Shown one piece after another: positions 12,501 to 27,500 of a stretch of DNA of 64,000 nucleotides (positions are counted from its first letter, which is position 1; each line of letters starts with the position of its first letter). The DNA comes from Sitta carolinensis (taxonomy: Eukaryota; Chordata; Aves; Passeriformes; Sittidae): positions 7,610,452 through 7,674,451 of the forward strand of contig CM063294.1 of assembly GCA_032173965.1 (NCBI GenBank). The letters are read 5' to 3'. The position numbers were made by a program, and so were the translations under genes. The notes under the pieces were generated by a model, which did no database searches, was not told the origin of the DNA, and worked only from the letters and a program-made list of their open reading frames with translations.

Positions 12501-15500
12501 TGCAGCCTTCTGATCAAACAGGTGCCATGGCAGCTTCAAAACAGTTTTTCACACCCAGCTGTCACTTGACTGTGGTTATCTGGGACATGCAGGAGAATAT
12601 TCCAGCCTTGTCTTCGAGGTGTGGAGCTTCACAGCTGAGATGTGCAGGGTGTGACTTCAGGTCTGCTCAAAGCTTAGGTGGGGAGACACCACCACCAGCT
12701 GCAGCTGCAATAAAGCAGGGCTGGGATGGAAATGTTAAACATGGATTGGAAGGGAAAATATCCATGGAAGGACTTCTGCTTGTCCTCACAGCATTGTTAG
12801 CCTTAATTTTTGCCCAAAATTGATGTGTTAGGCACTTAAAGGTTACTATTACAGTATAGCTGCAATTAATATTTTGTTATGTTTCTCCTTTTGCTTTCCT
12901 GACACTTAAGTGCTTCTTTCTCTAGGATATTAAAAACCTGATAAAGAACCTTTATATTCGACTTATTTGAACGATAGCACTTAATTGGCATTTTTTAAAT
13001 TGAGATATAAATTACAAAGTATCTGAGTGAACTGCTTTTGCCTGGTGCACAGAAGTCAGACCTGAAAACAAAGCCTAAAGCATGTCATGAAGGTTTTGTG
13101 AAGTGAAATGATGCAGAAACAATTTGAGCAGGGTGTCCTGCAGAAGGAATTTCAGCCCAGGTGTTGTACACACCCCTCAGTGCAAGGACTCTGCTGCTTT
13201 GGTTGTATTTTCATTCTGCTGTTTGGTATTTTGGTTGTTGAAGAGGAGTAATGTTTTCAGGGAAAATTGCCAACTCGTGTGTTCTGGTTTGTGCTGAGAC
13301 TTTTGTTTCCAGGAAAACTAAGATATTACCAGCATTAATTTCTCATTAGCTTTCAAGATGGAACATTAGCCAGCCCTTGGAGCTGAGAGCACCAAGGGTA
13401 GCCTGGGCTGCAGCAGGGTTCCTGCTAATGCTGGATCATTTCCTTTCTTGCAGGTGGTATGGTCAAGAAAAGGACTACAATGTTCTAGTCATGGATCTTC
13501 TGGGGCCCAGCCTGGAAGACCTCTTCAACTTCTGTTCTCGCAGGTTTACCATGAAAACAGTACTTATGCTAGCAGACCAGGTATGTGCACACCTTGGGGG
13601 GAGCAGTTGAGAGCCCTGAGGGATTCTCTGCAGAGTGGGTTAAATAATTGATGCACTCTTTTATCCACTAAATGAACACTTGACCTAAATAAGGACAAAG
13701 TAATGGTGGTTCCTGTGTGCTCTGCCCTACAAAATGCACCGAGTGCAAGGGCACTGCAGCTGCCAGCTCCTTTGTGCTGCTGCTTGAAGGGCAACTTCAG
13801 GAGAATAGTCAGATTCATGTGGGTGGATTCACTGCCAGTATCACCAAGGGGGGCTGAAACAGTGTGCAGCTGGGGGTGATCAGATTCGATGGCACCTGTG
13901 GTGACAACATGCAGATCTGTCCTGTGCTCTCAGAGCCTCTAGGACCAGAGAGTGAGCTCATACTAAATAACTGCCTTGCTTCTTTGGGCCTCACAGACAG
14001 TTCTTAAAGCTGTTAGTGGAGATGCCACTCTACCTCCAACATAATCGAGGCCTCTAAAGCTCCCTTAAGTCTTTTTTTTTTTTATAGCAGTTGATATTTT
14101 TCCAACTTGGTCATGAAGAAGACAGCATTGGAAATGAGCAGCCATATTTCTTTCTTGCTGCTTAATAAATGGCTTGATTGTGCTGCCTTCAGCTCCTTGA
14201 AAAGCAGCGAGGGTTTTTCAAGTTGAATTTTTCAATGGGAGTTGAAATTTCATCTAATATTATGTAATTGATAGCAGTCCCAAGCTGTCACTCAGCCAGA
14301 GAATCCCAGGCTCTTGGCCAAGGAAGCTCAAGGCATTTGTTTGGAGGCAAGGTCGGCTCTCCCTGCTCTCTGCTGCCCTGGCAGGGTGATGTGCTTGCTT
14401 TAGAGAGCCATTTGCCTGCTGCTCTCTTAGCCAGAGCCTTGGACAGTAAGGTTTTGTACTTCCCTTCATGGTCAGAGCACATTCCATGTTCATGTCCTTA
14501 GATTTTAGCAGACAACTTATCAGGGGGTGGTTTATAGTAGAGACCACCATCTTGTAAAATACTGTCATTCATCTTGGAGGAGAAGTGTTCTCAACCTGCC
14601 AATGTAACTTAAAGAAAGAAAGAAAGCACAAACAAACTTTTAACCCTCAGTTACTTTTTATAGGAAGTCAGACAGTTTGAGTCTCAAATTGAGAATGTAT
14701 TTGACCCAGTGACAGCATCAGCAGGGAATCCATGAGGGCTTCGTGCAGTATCCTTTGGATGATAAACATTATAATGCTGATAAACATTAATTAGCTGGGA
14801 AACAGGCAGAAATGGGGGATAGATAGCAGTGCTGAGAAAAAAAACCAAGAGTCCAGCCAAGAGCTGTCAGGGTGTGATGTAACAACTGAAGGCAAGCCGT
14901 GCAGGAGGAGTGAGTGTTGAGAGCTCACCCACAGGAAATGGGTTGGGTGATGACACAGAGGTGCCAGAGGTTCTTCAGGTGTTGTAGTTTTAGTTTGAAA
15001 CTAAGCAGAAATGCTGATTATGTCTAGGGAATTTAGGTTTGCTAATGTGAGGGTTTTTTTACTTGGCTCGCCAAAATACGTAGTGGGTTTATTCTTTATT
15101 GTGAGATAGGATTAGGAGAAGATAACAAAATAGGCTTAAATTTGAAAGCATACAAAGAACAGCTTTATTAATAGGACAACAAAAATAAAGTAATAATTAG
15201 AAATTAGAACATTTCTTCCTTTTCTTACACTTTTTTCTCTTTTTGACGTACAGAACAACAACTTAGAAAAATTTTAGTTAGTTCTTCACCTCTAAAAATA
15301 GTCTTTCTTTAGTTTATTTAGAGAGAAAAGTTTTTTGGGTTTTTTTTGCTAATGCTATGGAAAACTCTCCACAAGAAAATTCTCGTGGCTTCATTTCTCA
15401 CACCATGTCTCCAGCTATTGTGGGATCAGGGTAGCCTAGATATGACAGGGTGGGCCACCATCAAGTTGTGACTTGCTCCATGAAAACTATTAGCTGGAAG

Positions 15501-18500
15501 AGTGATGTTTGCTGAATGAATAAGCAGGTGAATGAGTAACTGGGACAGGGGGAGGGAGGGAGCTTAAAAATTAGCTGGTGGTAGCTATAAAAGCTTTGAA
15601 GTAATGAAAAAAATGACTGTAGTTAGAAACATGAACTTCAATATCTGGGAAATATTCAGGTATTTAATCTGCCAGTTTCTGTCCAAGATTATGGAGTTTT
15701 AACATGGAAAAAAGATACTCAGACAGCATTTAAAACAATTGGTTTTCATTAAGCAAATGCTTACACTGAAGTTGCAGAGGAAGGTAACACTAAAAATTCA
15801 TGCTTTCATTGAAGGTTGAATGAAATGTCTTGCTCTCTTTGAAATCTTACATGTTGCTGGTTTTTTTTACAGATGATCAGTAGAATTGAATATGTGCACA
15901 CAAAGAATTTTATACACAGAGACATTAAACCAGATAACTTCCTAATGGGTATTGGGCGTCACTGTAATAAGGTTAGTCCAAAACTCTTTGTTTCCAAGCT
16001 GCAGAAGGGAATGCCTGTGTGATTTGATTCCAGCTGCACAACTTTTGTAAAATCCAGTGCTAAACCTGCTGTTTTGGATGCTGAACCACAGTTCTTGGGT
16101 GTGAGAACTTGGTTTTGTTGGCGTCCACTTGTAAATGCTGTGAGCCTCTGACCCACCCTGGGGGATGCACTTGGTTGCAAGATGATTTCTAGACTTGCAA
16201 CAAGGTTATAAACTAACCCTAGAGAATCCTTGACTACTTCTCTCAAGATGTTCTGCTGTCCTAGCATTTTATTCCTCTCTGATGAAAGTCAAATCTTACC
16301 TTTGGCTTTTTGGGGAGGTGCTGACTTCCTAGGATGAAAACAATTTATGCCAACGTGGGAGCTCCTGACCTACCAGTCAGCAGGGCATTAAATCTTGCAG
16401 TGACAGACTGGTAAAATCTCTTCAACCATCAGAATTATGGATAAAACCAAGAGCCAACATGCAGATGCCTTTATAAATAAAAGACACCATGCCATTATGT
16501 CGATGGAAAACTGTTAAGCTGTAGAATACGTGCTGTACAACAACAATTTTGTCTCAGTTTACTTTGGGGGGGGGGGAAAGCTGGGGTGGGTGGGGGGATG
16601 GGCTGAGGTTGTTACACTTTGTGGGACGGGTAAACATAGTCAGAAGTGCATGTTTCCTGCCTAGAAGGCAACTTGTTTCATTTTATTTTTAGTTTTCTTG
16701 AGTGAAATATGCTTAATCCTGCAATTTGTATGTCGAGCTCGGGCAGACAGGCAGCATTGGCAATGCATTAAGCATGCTACTGATTAGAAATTAACTTCAG
16801 GACAAATGTACGTGATCAAGCTGTTTATTGGAAGCAAGATTCCCACTTATCTTCTCTATATGCCATCCCAGGATGTCTCATCTGGTTAGGCACTACCAGT
16901 AATCAAAATGTTTACCTTTGTTTGCCTGTATGAATGCCAACTTCAGGGCCATGAGCATTAGAAGGGGAAAGTTTGGATAATTGGAGATAACAGCTCTTGT
17001 CTGAAGAGGTGCAGTGCACTGAGTGTTTAGAGACAACCATTGTTGGAAAAGCTTCTAATTCCAGCTGAAAGGCAGTCTTTAATCCTGTTGCTGTTAAACT
17101 TTGTTTGTTCCCAAGTTTCATACTTTCACTCTGTACAGCTCTATTTTTCTCTGCTGTGTTGAGCAGCTTAGGCTCCTTAATTCTCTGGCATGACTCCAAG
17201 TAGAACTTGAAAACTTTTATTTTGGTTTTTTCCTAGTTTTAGTTTCTGATTTCCAGTTGTTCTTTTTTGGGCCATTTTTCTATACTTTTGCACAGTCATG
17301 CTAGGTTTGGCATTGCTGCACTCCAGTTCATCTTGGTGTGGATTAATGGCCTAGAAATTGCTGCTGTGCTTACTTTAGAGGAGGAACACATTAGATTTGC
17401 ATCAGCTGAAATGAAAGACAAAATTGCCTACAAACTATTTGATTTTTTCCCCTATTAGTTAGGGAGCCAGGCAATGATCTGGTGGTAAAACACTGTCTGT
17501 GGGCATGGGCTTCACTTCTGTTCCAGGGGTTAAGGAGTTAGTTCCTGACCCAAGGGCAGATTAATAGTTTTACATGAGCACAATGTGCAATGGGTTCCTT
17601 CAGTTTGGAATCAAGTGCTTTGTCTAGGAAACACTTGCCACCATACAGTACTTAATGTTTCTTTTTTGTAACCAAGTGTAGTTTTGGGGTTTTTAGAGAT
17701 GAATCTACACAGTTCAAAGAAAATCAGCCACAAAGACTAGAGCAGCATGGTAATCTTGTTCCAGTAGCTTCCTGTCAGTTATATTAAAAAAAAAAAAAAA
17801 TTAAATTGATTTTTTTTTTCCAAATTTTAATTTGGTGATTGGGAGAAATTTTACTCCCACCTTAAAAGATGAATTTCCAGCTCTGCTAGAAATAAGCCCT
17901 GCATGCTTATGAAAGTAAACTTTAAGGTGACTAAATGCCTTCTACCTCTTCCTTACTGAAGATTTTACTTTTTCTAAATGTCTTTTGGGGGAAGGGCAGT
18001 TTGTGGAACCAAAGGCTGCTTTTGTAAGCAAAAAAAAAAAAACCAAACCTTGAATTTCCTTTTTTAATAGAGCCAAATGTCACCATTGCTATCCCTGGTT
18101 TAAGGCAGTGCCATTTTGGAACGGCTCACGGTTGAAATTTCCCTTGTCCCACCTGTCAAATTTTCTCCTTGACAAAAAAAAAAAAAAAAATAACACTGCT
18201 ATAAACAACCAAAATAGTACTCAAAAAAAAAAAAAAAGAAAAAAAAAGATGGAAAAAGTTTTTTTGAAAAGTACAGTGCTTGGTGGAAGAAGGATGGCAT
18301 TTGGCTACCCTGTTCTTTCTCGAACGCCTCGGTGTTGCCTGTCTGCGCCGGCCAATGTTGCAATGTAAGCAAGACTGTTTGATGCACTGCCACCCTCTAT
18401 TGTTTGTTCAGTGTTTAGAATCTCCAGTGGGGAAGAGGAAAAGAAGCATGACTGTTAGTACTTCTCAGGACCCATCTTTCTCAGGATTAAACCAGGTCTG

Positions 18501-21500
18501 AACTGTCTCCTATTCCAACCTCAACCCCAAATTCATGTGCTTTATTTTTTTTTTGTTTTGTTTTTTTTTTCTTTTTGTTTGGTTTGGTTTCTTCTTTTTT
18601 TTTTTTTTTTTTTTTTTTTCGGTTTTTTTTTTTTTTTTTCTGGAGAATGTAGACCTTGCAAAAGCACCTCTTATGTTGGCATTATTCAGACATACTTGGC
18701 AAACATGTAACATTACTAAGATGTTTCCCTGTGGCGCTTGTTTCAATTGTGGAATTATTTCTAAACTTTGATAGGGCTAAATGTACGTGCTTGATTTCAG
18801 GTGCAGGTTTTATTTGTGGTCTTTCCAACTCAAAAGGCAATCTCCTAAAAATGTGGTGAAGGATAGACATGAAACAGCAGGGCTCCTGCTTGCCTTGCTG
18901 AAGGTTTCCTGCAGTTCCTATGGATGCACGTGGAGAAATTGTTATCCCTTCAGCCATGCAGTTTTTGTTCAAAATCACCCCAAATCTGCAATGAAGACTT
19001 AATATTTTCATCCATTGTGCTTAAAACCTGAAATTACTCCAGCAAGCTGTGTCTTGGAAAAGCAGGAGCTTATCTTGTTGTGTATTTGATATATTTCTGA
19101 CTCTTGAAGAGAAGATGAATTGCAGAGGGAGGAGGACATTTGCCAGTTGGTAGCAGGACAGCTGGAAATTGCTGAATATGAATCACAGTTCAGGAGCTTG
19201 GCCATTGGTCCACAGCTCTCCACAGTAGTCTCCAAGGATTAAATCCCAGGTGGATTCCTGCTGTACACAAGCTGACAGGCTTCTGTTGTCTGCTTCTGAA
19301 ACTTTCTTATCAGAGGCACAGACTTTGATCTACTTCTCTAGTTGCTCTTGGCAAAAATCGTGCCCTACTTCTCCAGTTTCCTGCTGATAGTGCAACCAAC
19401 AGAATGAAGGTGGTGTGAGGTTATCTGGGAACTGGCACTGGGACGTTCTGTGCTCATCCAGATTGGGCTGTGGCTCCCAGCTGAGTTCTTTCCAGGAGGG
19501 ACTCACTCCTTTGCCTTCAACCCATGCCCAGGGAGGTGCAGACTCACCTGAGCAACCTTCCCCAGGGAAGCTGCTGCTGGGAAATAATCCCCAGTTACAG
19601 GTGTGTGTTGTGGACCAAAACAGAGAATGAGGGATTGCGTTCCAGCTCAGGCTTTGCTTCTAGGAGAGCTGCAGCATAGCAGGCACATCAGGCTTTATAC
19701 TGTCTGCTTTGGGATTCAATATCCAGGATTTCCTGGCATATCAGATGATTTCCTGGTAGCTAGGGAACACATCCATGCTCACTGAGGAGCTGCCTGTCAG
19801 TGGGTGCAGCACAGCCAAGAATCACCCTTTGCTGAGCTGTCTGAGCAGTGGAGTTGATGTAAAAACTTGGGGTTTTGTCCCTTGCTCCAAGCCTTTGGGT
19901 TTTCAGGGTGACTTTCACCTGAACAGCAAATGGAGCACTGCAGTGCCTTGTGCATATAAATCATGGCAGGACTTCAACCCCAGGTTTTCTGCTCTGACAC
20001 CAGGAGTGTAAGAGGATTTTAGCTGGGCTTTTTCCTGTCTAGGCCACTGTAGTTGGTAAATCTTCTTGAATCAGAATTCTGAACCATAGCTACTGTGCAA
20101 TTCAGAAACTTTGAGTATCTTGGATACTTCATATAGAGTTGAAGTTCCTAGTGCAGAGCACTTCCAGTGTTTCATTGACTCCCCCCATTTCAACCTTGGA
20201 TGTATTTTAGCCTCCAGTTTGCTTTTAAAGATTTATCTTCAATTCTGGAATCAGCTTTAAGGTGATACTGAGTTGGTTTTTACTGAGACTTTACCAAACT
20301 TTAAATGTCTTCTTTCCATCACGTTCTGCCCCCACCCAAGTTACTTTTGCAGCACTGCTCAAGCTGTAGGGAGTGTAGTCCTTGATCTTAAGGTTGAAAT
20401 GTTCCTAAGTCCTGTAGCATTAATCCAGTGTTGGAATCAGGATTTGTAGCTTGAAGTCTGAGTGCTAGAATTTGAAAGGTTCTTTATGTACTTCAGCTTT
20501 TTCTGCCTAGTCCTGAAATCTTGCCCAGGAAGCTACAGCCTGGCTGACCCTTTGTAGGTGGGCTGGCTGGCAGCACCCTGATTACCACACACTAATTACC
20601 ACACACTCAAGTTGCTAAATACCAAATCACTGGGCAAGCTTGGATATTAGAAACCCAAATTGGATCCATTCCTTGGCTCCAGCTTCCCGGCCCTGTTCAA
20701 ACCAGCGAGTTTAACTCTTCACTGCTGCTGTGGCAGTGTGCTGGGAGCCTTCAGATGACAACAAGAACAAGCTGTCTTGTTTGCTGGGGGAGGTTTTGGC
20801 CTCGTGCTCTGCAGAGTGGCCCCTGTTCTTCGAGACAGGAGGTTGCAGGATGTGCCTGGTGCATTCAGGTGCCGTTAACTGTGTGTGTGTGACCCGCTCT
20901 GGTGCCAGTGGGGTTTGGGATGTGCTTTCACACATCCTGCTCCCTCTGTGCACTGCAGTCATCAGACTACAGTAGTGATAGAGAATAGTGGTTGAACTAA
21001 GCTCCAGAGGTTGAGTAGCACCATCTAATCCATTCCAGGGGATTGAGAAAAGGCTTGAACTAATTCACCATGGAGTTTTTAACTGACTAGTTAAAAGCTG
21101 GTTGCGCCTCCTCACTGTTACTTTGCTTCTTTTAACTGTAGGCTGTTACATTGTCTGGGTGTCTTAAAGCATAGCTAATGCCTAGTGAAAGAAGTTGGGA
21201 ATCTGGGGAATTGGAGAGGAATCTAACCTATTTTCATTTTTCTTGAAGTTATTCCTTATTGACTTTGGTTTGGCCAAAAAGTACCGGGACAACAGGACAA
21301 GGCAACACATACCTTACAGAGAAGACAAAAATCTCACTGGCACAGCTCGATATGCCAGCATCAATGCACACCTTGGCATTGAGCAGAGGTGAGTGCAACC
21401 TTCTGGAGGGTGCAGGGTGACCTTTGGAAACTTCTGGAGAGTCTGATATGAAAAGTGTATCCATCCCTCTGCAAGGGTTCTTCCTTTTGTCTGCCTGTGC

Positions 21501-24500
21501 GAGGACAGGGGGGAAAATCCAAGCAATTAATTTGCTTCTCGAGGAGACTGAGTGTCTTGCAGACATCAGGTGGATGTTCTGCATATTACTTTGTCTTTCT
21601 AAAGGCCAAGCCATCCTTTGATGTGGGTCTTTGAGAGGCCCTTCACAATAAAATGGTGCACTTTGCTGATGGGGAGGTACCTGGTGGCACCTCTGCTGCC
21701 TGGCTTGAGAGGCTTTTCTGTCAGCAGGATCTAAAGCTGGTGTCTGGCCTGTTTTCTCACTCTCTTCAGCTTAGTAAACCATTATTTCTCCTTTTGCCTG
21801 CAAGCAAGACTTAAGTACCTTCAGTCACACTGTATTTTAGTTTCTGGTGTAGTCATGTCTGTAGGTATGTACACATGTGTGTGGATATATTTATATATTT
21901 GAGCTTTGCTTGATCAACAAACAATATTTTTATCTTCTGGATCAAAGGCATTTTGTTCCTACAGAATCCTAGCATTTTCCAGTGGAGAGAGTACTTCAGG
22001 TTGTTTAGAAGTGTTAGGTACTCCTGGGATATCATATATTGGGATATCAAATATTGTCAGGGATAACTGAAGAGTGGGGTTTACCTCTCTTGGATAATTA
22101 AAGCTTCCAGGAATGAATGACCTTTGTGTTAACCAAGATGGGAATGACAGAATTTCTCATGGTCAACTTCAACAGAATGTGGAACCCACAGATGATTCTT
22201 TAAAATGCTCCATGTTTCCTTTTTTTGCTTTAATTTCCTTAAGGTTCCTTCAGGGTATTTTATTGTCTGTCAGTGTCATTATTTAAGGCAGCTTGGCATG
22301 TGGCTCAGGGAGGTATCACTTCTGAAATAAATGCATTTCACAGATTTCAGGCAGTTCTGGTAAGGGAATGTCTGTGCTTGCACCTGAGAGTGAAGGAAGG
22401 ATCTGTGAAGTATGTTACTTTTGAATTTAGTTGGACACTAAAAATTGAATTTAGTTGGATTTTACACCGTATCTGCTGGTAATGGGAATTCTGTTATAAT
22501 TAGAAATGTGGGCTGGTGCTTGCTAAAAGCTGCTAAACTGTCTAGGTCGAGCCAGCAGCGAGGCAAAGAAGTAATGCATTCCTGCAATCCAGAGAAACCA
22601 GTTCTGGAGCTTATGGCAGAATATTTCAAGCTCTAGTCCTGTGCTTTTAACTGTTACAGAACATGTTTTCCTACAGGTAATGACAGCTGTGCCCAAGGAG
22701 CTGTTGGCCATGTTATTTAATTTAATAATGGAGAGGATTGTCCTGTTTTCCAAATCCTGAAAACTACTTCTATCAAGATATTGTAATAATGTACCCATTA
22801 CAGATTTACAGAACTAAATGTTTCCTACTACAAGCTCATGACATTAAACATTAAAACAATGAGCTGAATGGGGAATGGATACCTTTATTGCTTCTGAATT
22901 TATCACTGCCTTCTCAGAAAACATAATTTTATGTCATGGCCCTGTACAGGTTCACTGACTGCTGGTGGTGATTAAAATCTGCAGTTCCAACAGAATTAGC
23001 AACTTTGGCAGGCTGGAATTTGTGGGCTCAGTCTCATTTTTCAGCCCTTTGTCTGTGGTTTCATGTTGCAGCTGAGTTGATCTCAGAGGTAGCTGCAGCT
23101 GAGAGGAGGGAACCAATCCTCTCTTCCCTGGGCACGCAGAGCTTTTGTAGCCTGGGGCTAAAAGCTGATTTTCCCCTCGGATTGCTTTTCCTTTGTTCCC
23201 AAAGGGTCACAGAGCTGGCCTGGGAGTGAGGGCTGCCAGGCTGTTCTGCTTAGAACACAAAACATCACCAGCTTCTTTCTTCTCCTCCCAAGATGTGCAG
23301 GGAGATCAGGGCAGAGCCTGTTCCCACTTCTGGGGAGCTGTTTTCCCCTGACCTTTGTGTGTAATCCTGTTTGCGGTACCACTGTCAGCCTTTTGATCCC
23401 TTGGTGGGGTAGGAGGTGTAAAGTCTCTCCTGCCACCCTTTAAATCCTTCTGGGGTGGCAGAGCAGCAGCAAAACCCACCAGGATGTCCCCACAAGGGAG
23501 CAGGGAGGAGAAAAGAAGTTATTTTTTCTGCCTCATATTAAATAGATGTCAGCTGCAGAGGGGCAGTCAGAGGAAAAATCTGATTTTACCACAGCTGGGA
23601 AAGAGGCAACTTTGCCAAGAGGGAAAAAAAAAAAAAATCCAGGAATGTGTTTTCCACTCCAGTGAACTGAGCTGGTCTTGGGCTCAGGAAAGCTGTGAGC
23701 AAAGTCCAGAGGTGTTCATGTGGCCAGAGTGGGGATGTGGAGCCTGTGCAGGGCAGAAAGCATTCGAGCCTTTTGCATCAGAGCTTTTGCAAGTTCTCAG
23801 TGAGGTCACTTTGGGGTTCTCCACTGCCTTGGAACTGACTTTTGTGGGAAGAGGGCAGAGACACCTCTCAGATTGATTCAGGCACTTATATGAACATTGC
23901 TGCCTTTTCAAACCAGAGACAGCTCAGGGGGTTTTGACAGAAGGGAAGGATGAAAGGAGCAATGCTCTTTAAGGGCCAGGTGGTCAGGATTGATCCCAGA
24001 CTGAGCCAAGGTTCAGGGAAAAAAATTACTGACATGATGTTACAGCCTTATTGGCCTCATTAACCTCATTCTCTCTTACAATGCATTCCATGGTTCCCAC
24101 AGGAAAATCTTCACTTTCTGCCCAAGCTACTTAAGAAGGCAGGAAAAACATTTCATGGGGTTTTTTTTATTTTATTTTCCAAAGTTTTTGTTTCCCAAAC
24201 CAGTGTAACTACAGATGGAAACTTAGAACACGCAATACCTACACAATATACATTACTTAAAAAATACTCTTCCTATCTTAGGGTTTATTCCTGAATTATT
24301 CTTTTAATTTAAATTTTTGCATGCTGGCACTGTGGAATAAAGTAAGAAAAGCCAGAATTTGTAATTGCTTGTGTTTTCCCTCCTGCAGTCGTCGGGATGA
24401 CATGGAGTCTCTAGGCTATGTATTGATGTACTTTAACAGAACCAGTCTGCCTTGGCAAGGATTAAAGGTAGGTTATGATGCCTTTTTTTCCCTCCCCCAC

Positions 24501-27500
24501 CCTTTTAATATTTTTTTTTTTCATGTTTGGGTATCATGCTTCTGCCCGTCAGGTGGGTTTATATAATGTTTAGCCTGGGTTGTACAAAGCAGCTTTTCCC
24601 CAAAGCTTGATATTTACAGGCTGTGGATTCTGCCTCTTACGCAGCAGGCAGAATGTGCATTGTTGGATTGTCTTAAAATTTGTGCTACACAATAGCTGAC
24701 ATCATCTTTGCCAGTCATTGTCCTGTTGCAGGCTGAGGCCCCTTTGGGAAATAGAAAATAACATTGTTAGTGGCTTTTTGAATTGCTGGAGAGAGCATGG
24801 AAATAATCTCTTGCCTGGCAAGTTCAGCCTCAGTGGTATCTTCAGCCCAGGTTATGGCACAACTGAATAGTTATTAACTGCAGCAGGCTTGGTCAGGATT
24901 TCCATGTATGGGAGCCAGCTACAAACATGGCAGACATTTATTTCACTTCTTTAGACTCCAGTGATTGGTTTTCATGTTTTAATTGGTTTTCTTCCTCCAT
25001 GTGAGAGTTGTGTCATTCCACTGGTGTTGCAGCTGCACAGATTCTAAAAAGGCAACAGCTTGTGGGCCTCTGGAACTCTTCAGCTGCAAATGAATGTGAA
25101 GGGTGCTGAAGCAGCCCTGAATGGGGCACTGAGTGGGAATTAACACAATTTTGGCAAATGTAGCTGCAAGTGTGGTGTGGTTAATGGACAAAAGCAGCAG
25201 CTCGAACTCCACGAGCTGTGCCATGTGATGAAAGCATTAGACTGCGACAAATGGTATTAAATGGGGCCAAATCTTAATACCAGATTGACCTTCATTCTCT
25301 TTGCAATAAGTGTGTGGGACTTGGAGATTTCACAGAAAATACTTACGGTTGACCAAAGGATTTTTGTTATTTTTTTTTTTTTTTTTTTTTTTTGCTGCTG
25401 TCCTTGTTAATCCAGTGTTGCACAATATCTCTTATATTGTGACCTACATGTTCCACAGGCTGCAACAAAGAAGCAAAAGTATGAAAAGATTAGTGAAAAG
25501 AAAATGTCCACTCCTGTTGAGGTTTTGTGTAAGGTAAGAGTTTCCAAATGATGTCATGCTGTGAAGTGGAAATTCTTTTCTCGTTTGGCTTGTTGTTTGT
25601 TGGGGTTTTTTTCCCTAAACTTGGGCCAGTATATTAAATAGCCTCACATGGCATTTGCTGCTGAATAAGACTGCTCTGGCAGGCCCTGGGTGCCTTGTGT
25701 TTGGCCACCCAGCACGACTGGGGCTGTGTTCAGGGCAACATTTGCTGCAGCTCCTTGGCACAGCTCCTGCCACCATCATCCAGGTCCTGCTGAGTGTTGG
25801 CTGTGCAAGCTCCCAGCTCTCTCACGTGAGGCTTGTTCAGCTCTTCAACATTTACAGTGCAAGTTAAGCAGTAAATGAGTAACCAAGGTGGAGCTGTCTG
25901 GCTTGCCCACATTCCCTTTTGCCTCTCCAGGAGGCTGCAGTTTGTCTGCCCTAACTCTAGTGGAATTGGATACAAGTGATCTTTGTTTTTCCAAGGTTTT
26001 CCTTTGAGCCTTAAGATTCCTCTTGCACTGTGGCATCCACGTGCTTCTTAACCAAGATCCTTGAGAGCACAGCAGGGTTTGTGCAGCCCAGACAGCAGCA
26101 CCAAGGATTGCACATCTCCATCCCCAGAGCCTGACAGCATCTCCCCAGCTGCTGAACTGTTCATGGGATGGTTTGGGTTGGAAGGGACCTTAAAAATCAT
26201 CAGCAGGGACACCCTTCACAAATCCAGGTTGCTCAGAGCTCCTCTCAGTGTGGCCTTGAACTTCCCTGTAACATTAGGTTACCTGGTTATAACATTAGGT
26301 CACACCCTGATATTTTTACAGCACTGTTCTGTGTGCTGTTACCTATTTCACACAGCATTAAATGTTTAAAAATGTAAAGCAGAAAATCTGTGAAAGTGGC
26401 TTTCATAATTTAAGTTTTCACACTTAATGCTTGCTAACTGACCTTGTCTCTACTATGTTCAAGCAGATTATCAAGGAAAAAGAGTGAATCTCTTACCAGA
26501 TAATTATCATTATTTTAGAGACATAGTTTAATAAGAACAAAGTTTAATTAGGATGAACAATGTGCTTTATAAATAAGTTAAATGTTGAAGCTTCTGGTAA
26601 GCAGAGACCTTATGGGGAAGGAATGTGTCCCTGAGCAAATGCACATGCTGAAACGCAGAATAAATGAACAACATGAGGCAAAGTGGAATTCATTCCCACA
26701 TCTTCAGCCAGTTCTCTGCTGTTAGAGACAGATGTCCATCTCTTGGCAGATGTTTGGATGGTTTTTGCTGCTAGCCATGGCTTCATTACCACTGTTGCTT
26801 TACAGGGGTTCCCTGCAGAATTTGCCATGTACCTGAACTACTGTCGTGGCCTGCGCTTTGAGGAGGCACCAGATTACATGTACCTGAGGCAATTATTCCG
26901 TATTCTTTTCAGGTCAGTCTCCAAGTGGGAAAGCACAGAAACTTCTCAGGGATCCAGTTGGGAACTGCTCTGTGGGACTGGCACTGCAGAGAGCAGCTCC
27001 TGTGTGTGTGGTGTAGGGAGTTCTGCTGGCACTTCCTTTCATTTCAGAGCTTCAAAAGCTGTTTAAAGGAGCTGAAAATTATTGTTCAGTGTTAAACATA
27101 AAGGGAAAAGAGTCTCTTGTTTTTGCATGGTGTGATGTGACCACAGGGTTGAGCCCATGCTTCAGGTTCTGTTGCAAGTAGCTGAAGAAGCTGACCCCTT
27201 GGTAGAAGGCTTTGAAGCTTTTTATGTTTGGGAATCAGTGCTGGGCCCAGCAGTGGTTCCCGGGAGAGAAATTTCAGTGGAGGAGAAGAGTTGCTGCTTC
27301 ATTGAGCTCATTAGAACATAAATCCCACCTTGTGCAGTGAACAGCACCTGTCAAAAGAAGGGCTGGTACTGAGCTCTCGAGTCTCCCCCAGGTTTCTGGG
27401 ATCCAAAGAATTCCTATTCAGTGATGTACAATACTGCAGTCTCTCTTTGAAATTATGTCTACATTTAAAAATAAAGCTCAGAAGCTCAGTGCAGCCAGTG

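Larger units (their letters stand above)
15972..21248 (+). other. Intron 4 of CSNK1A1 (5.3 kb, hosts the L exon)
   Basis: AT-rich intron. It holds a G-rich patch at 16,565-16,612, oligo(A) runs near 18,172-18,247, a CpG-bearing patch at about 18,316-18,352, the L exon, and a 100-bp T tract at about 18,542-18,640. Ends ttcttgaag. Confidence 0.85.

Noticed and set aside
18172..18247. Oligo(A) runs as tails of processed pseudogenes
   Set aside because: No retroposed coding sequence precedes them and no target duplication is visible. They read as simple A-rich sequence.
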